Shown piece after piece: positions 16,035 to 16,769 of a stretch of DNA of 16,769 nt (its first letter is position 1; each line of letters starts with the position of its first letter). The notes under the pieces are model-generated. The model was not told the DNA's origin, ran no database searches, and saw only the letters and a list, made by a program, of their open reading frames with translations. Position numbers and translations under genes: made by a program. The stretch is from JACXVD01 sp047975785 (GTDB lineage Bacteria; Pseudomonadota; Alphaproteobacteria; Sphingomonadales; Sphingomonadaceae), in NCBI GenBank assembly GCA_047975785.1, contig JBKEEC010000123.1:1-16769 (forward strand), given 5' to 3'.

Positions 16035-16379
16035 ATGGCGCGCGTAACTGTCGAAGACTGTGTCGACAAGATCCCCAACCGTTTTGACCTTGTTTTGCTG
16101 GCCGCGCAGCGTGCGCGGGAAATTTCCGGCGGCGCGGAACTGACGATTGATCGTGACCGGGATAAAAACCCGGTTGTTGCCCTGCGTGAAATCGCGGATG
16201 AAACTATTCGCCCGACCGAGCTGAACGAAAGCATCGTCACCGGCCTGCAGCGGATTCTTCCTGATGAAGAAGATGACGCAGACGAAATTGGTTCACTGAG
16301 CCTGTCTGCTGAAGCATTGCGGATAACCGCATCAGCGCCGACACGTTCCACCTCGATCGGCAGCGATTTCGACGGCTGA
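16035..16379 (+). CDS. rpoZ: RNA polymerase omega subunit
   Basis: A 114-residue omega subunit that helps assemble the beta-prime subunit into RNA polymerase and, with it, forms the ppGpp site. The start MARVTVEDC is the standard family N-terminus. Conserved core segments are VEDCVDKIPNRFDLVLLAAQRAREIS and KNPVVALREIADETI, and the acidic and serine-rich C-terminal tail is variable in the family. GGAG at 16026-16029 lies 5 nt before the ATG. In many alphaproteobacteria rpoZ precedes the rel/spoT gene; here the downstream gene is instead a ParA-type ATPase after a non-coding gap. The gene is divergent from the PLD gene. Confidence 0.97.
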   Translation: MARVTVEDCVDKIPNRFDLVLLAAQRAREISGGAELTIDRDRDKNPVVALREIADETIRPTELNESIVTGLQRILPDEEDDADEIGSLSLSAEALRITASAPTRSTSIGSDFDG

Positions 16380-16574
16380 CGGATATGGCTGACTGATTCA
16401 GCTGCAGGACAGGCGCCCTGTCTGTCCGGTTGTTTGCCCGCCTGCCGTTCGTCCTGACTATTTGCCCTGACGGCAAAACATGCTCCGCTATGTGACAGCC
16501 CTGTTTTGGTCCTGTTACGGGAGCGGTCCTGTGCTTGCAGTATCTCCGCATGACGGTCCGTATCAGGGAGCACA
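16380..16574. other. Non-coding first part of the rpoZ-parA gap
   Basis: From rpoZ to the ParA start is 325 nt without a supported gene. In this first 195 nt I see a small hairpin shortly after rpoZ, GACAGG-CGC-CCTGTC (16408-16422), and a second, TTTGCC-CTGAC-GGCAAA (16461-16477). Neither has a T-tract. No tRNA, known riboswitch or conserved reading frame is evident. Confidence 0.6.
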
Positions 16575-16681
16575 TTAGAGCGGGATGACATATGACAGAA
16601 TCACCTCCCGCTCTTTATACTTTTGTGGACGTGTGATTTTTTGACAAAAACCGGGGCCCACTTTTTGTCATCACACTCTAA
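16575..16681. repeat. Palindromic REPIN/MITE-like element with two hairpins
   Basis: A 107-bp element bounded by imperfect 16-bp inverted repeats: TTAGAGCGGGATGACA (16575-16590) and TGTCATCACACTCTAA (16666-16681), 14 of 16 complementary. Inside, the left part folds as AGAGCGGGA/TCCCGCTCT (16577-16585 and 16606-16614). The right part folds as GTGTGA plus GACAAAAA with TTTTTGTCATCACAC (16631-16650 and 16662-16676), with an internal T bulge. It carries no coding sequence and ends 11 bp before the ribosome site of parA. The layout resembles REPIN or short non-autonomous elements; family membership is unverified. It may also terminate rpoZ transcription. Confidence 0.6.
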
Positions 16682-16692
16682 AGCCAAGGGCA

Positions 16693-16697
16693 GGAGG
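16693..16697 (+). promoter_or_regulatory. Strong Shine-Dalgarno site that decides the parA start
   Basis: GGAGG is 7 nt before an ATT at 16705 but 16 nt before the next candidate, GTG 16714. In this frame no ATG, GTG or TTG occurs between the upstream stop (16642-16644) and GTG 16714. Confidence 0.6.
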
Positions 16698-16704
16698 CAG
16701 GGCC

Positions 16705-16769
16705 ATTAGGACAGTGATTGCGGTTTACAGCGTCAAGGGAGGTGTTGGTAAGACGACACTGGCTGTAAA
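16705..16769 (+). CDS. N-terminus of a ParA/MinD-type P-loop ATPase (3' truncated by window)
   Basis: Only 21 codons plus two bases are in the window, but the deviant Walker A motif is unmistakable: VYSVKGGVGKTT, with the signature lysine (K11) and the phosphate-binding lysine (K16) counted from ATT. This marks the ParA/MinD/Soj superfamily, dimerising ATPases that position DNA, plasmids or protein complexes. The ATT start at 16705 gives a M-R-T-V-I-A-V-Y-S-V-K-G-G N-terminus, close to the usual MRT(I/V)AVYSVKGGVGKTT form. GTG 16714 would begin directly at the first beta strand. The deciding evidence is the strong ribosome site at 16693. The gene is preceded by a palindromic element and not linked to a visible parB, so it may be an orphan ParA. 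Cargo unknown. Confidence 0.88.
   Translation, partial: MRTVIAVYSVKGGVGKTTLAV

Noticed and set aside
16408..16422. GACAGG-CGC-CCTGTC hairpin after rpoZ as its terminator
   Set aside because: Short stem, no T-tract; kept only as a note.
16480..16578. 32-residue open frame (MLRYVTALFW...) in the rpoZ-parA gap
   Set aside because: Has a hydrophobic start but no ribosome site, and its stop falls in the palindromic element; not enough support for a small protein.
15989..16591. 200-codon open frame on the minus strand opposite rpoZ
   Set aside because: Antisense to a certain rpoZ gene; Ser/Arg-rich translation without domain.
1..16769. CRISPR array, tRNA/rRNA, transposase or prophage genes
   Set aside because: No regularly spaced repeats, no tRNA cloverleaf noted by eye, and no recombinase or phage protein motif found in any frame.

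Overview
The window reads as chromosomal DNA of an alphaproteobacterium, most likely a member of the Sphingomonadales. This is an inference from the short alphaproteobacterial-type GluRS, the petABC (fbc) bc1 operon, the alphaproteobacteria-restricted UPF0262 family, the GH25-like neighbour and the compact rpoZ. Gene density is high, intergenic gaps are short, and there are no rRNA, tRNA, CRISPR or transposase genes.

Layout: (1) 1-678 is the C-terminal end of a LamG/DUF11-like surface or secreted protein, cut by the window edge. (2) 692-3711 holds small metabolic genes: a GNAT acetyltransferase (-), divergent from a threonine aldolase (+) that is translationally coupled to an EamA permease (+). 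The EamA 3' end overlaps, on the opposite strand, an atypical SDR/epimerase (-). (3) 3800-7244 is aminopeptidase N followed by a PgeF/YfiH-type protein whose TTG start lies inside the pepN end. (4) 7451-10226 is the complete cytochrome bc1 operon petA-petB-petC, with a 206-nt gap upstream and a good intrinsic terminator after petC. (5) 10451-11797 is a glutamyl-tRNA synthetase. (6) 11820-13051 (-) is a two-gene unit, UPF0262 then a membrane-anchored GH25-like protein with degenerate catalytic positions. It is divergent from dnaB (13168-14688, +). (7) 14707-15906 (-) is a two-HKD phospholipase D/cardiolipin-synthase-like protein, convergent with dnaB and divergent from rpoZ (16035-16379, +). 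(8) 16380-16704 is non-coding and carries a 107-bp palindromic REPIN/MITE-like element. It sits directly upstream of the first 21 codons of a ParA-type ATPase that runs off the window.

Most of the window is conserved housekeeping: respiration, replication, transcription, translation and peptide turnover. I did not find a convincing new multi-gene system. The items most worth checking are the palindromic element before parA, the probable AUU start of that gene, the loss of catalytic acids in the GH25-like protein, and the 97-bp antisense overlap of two genes.
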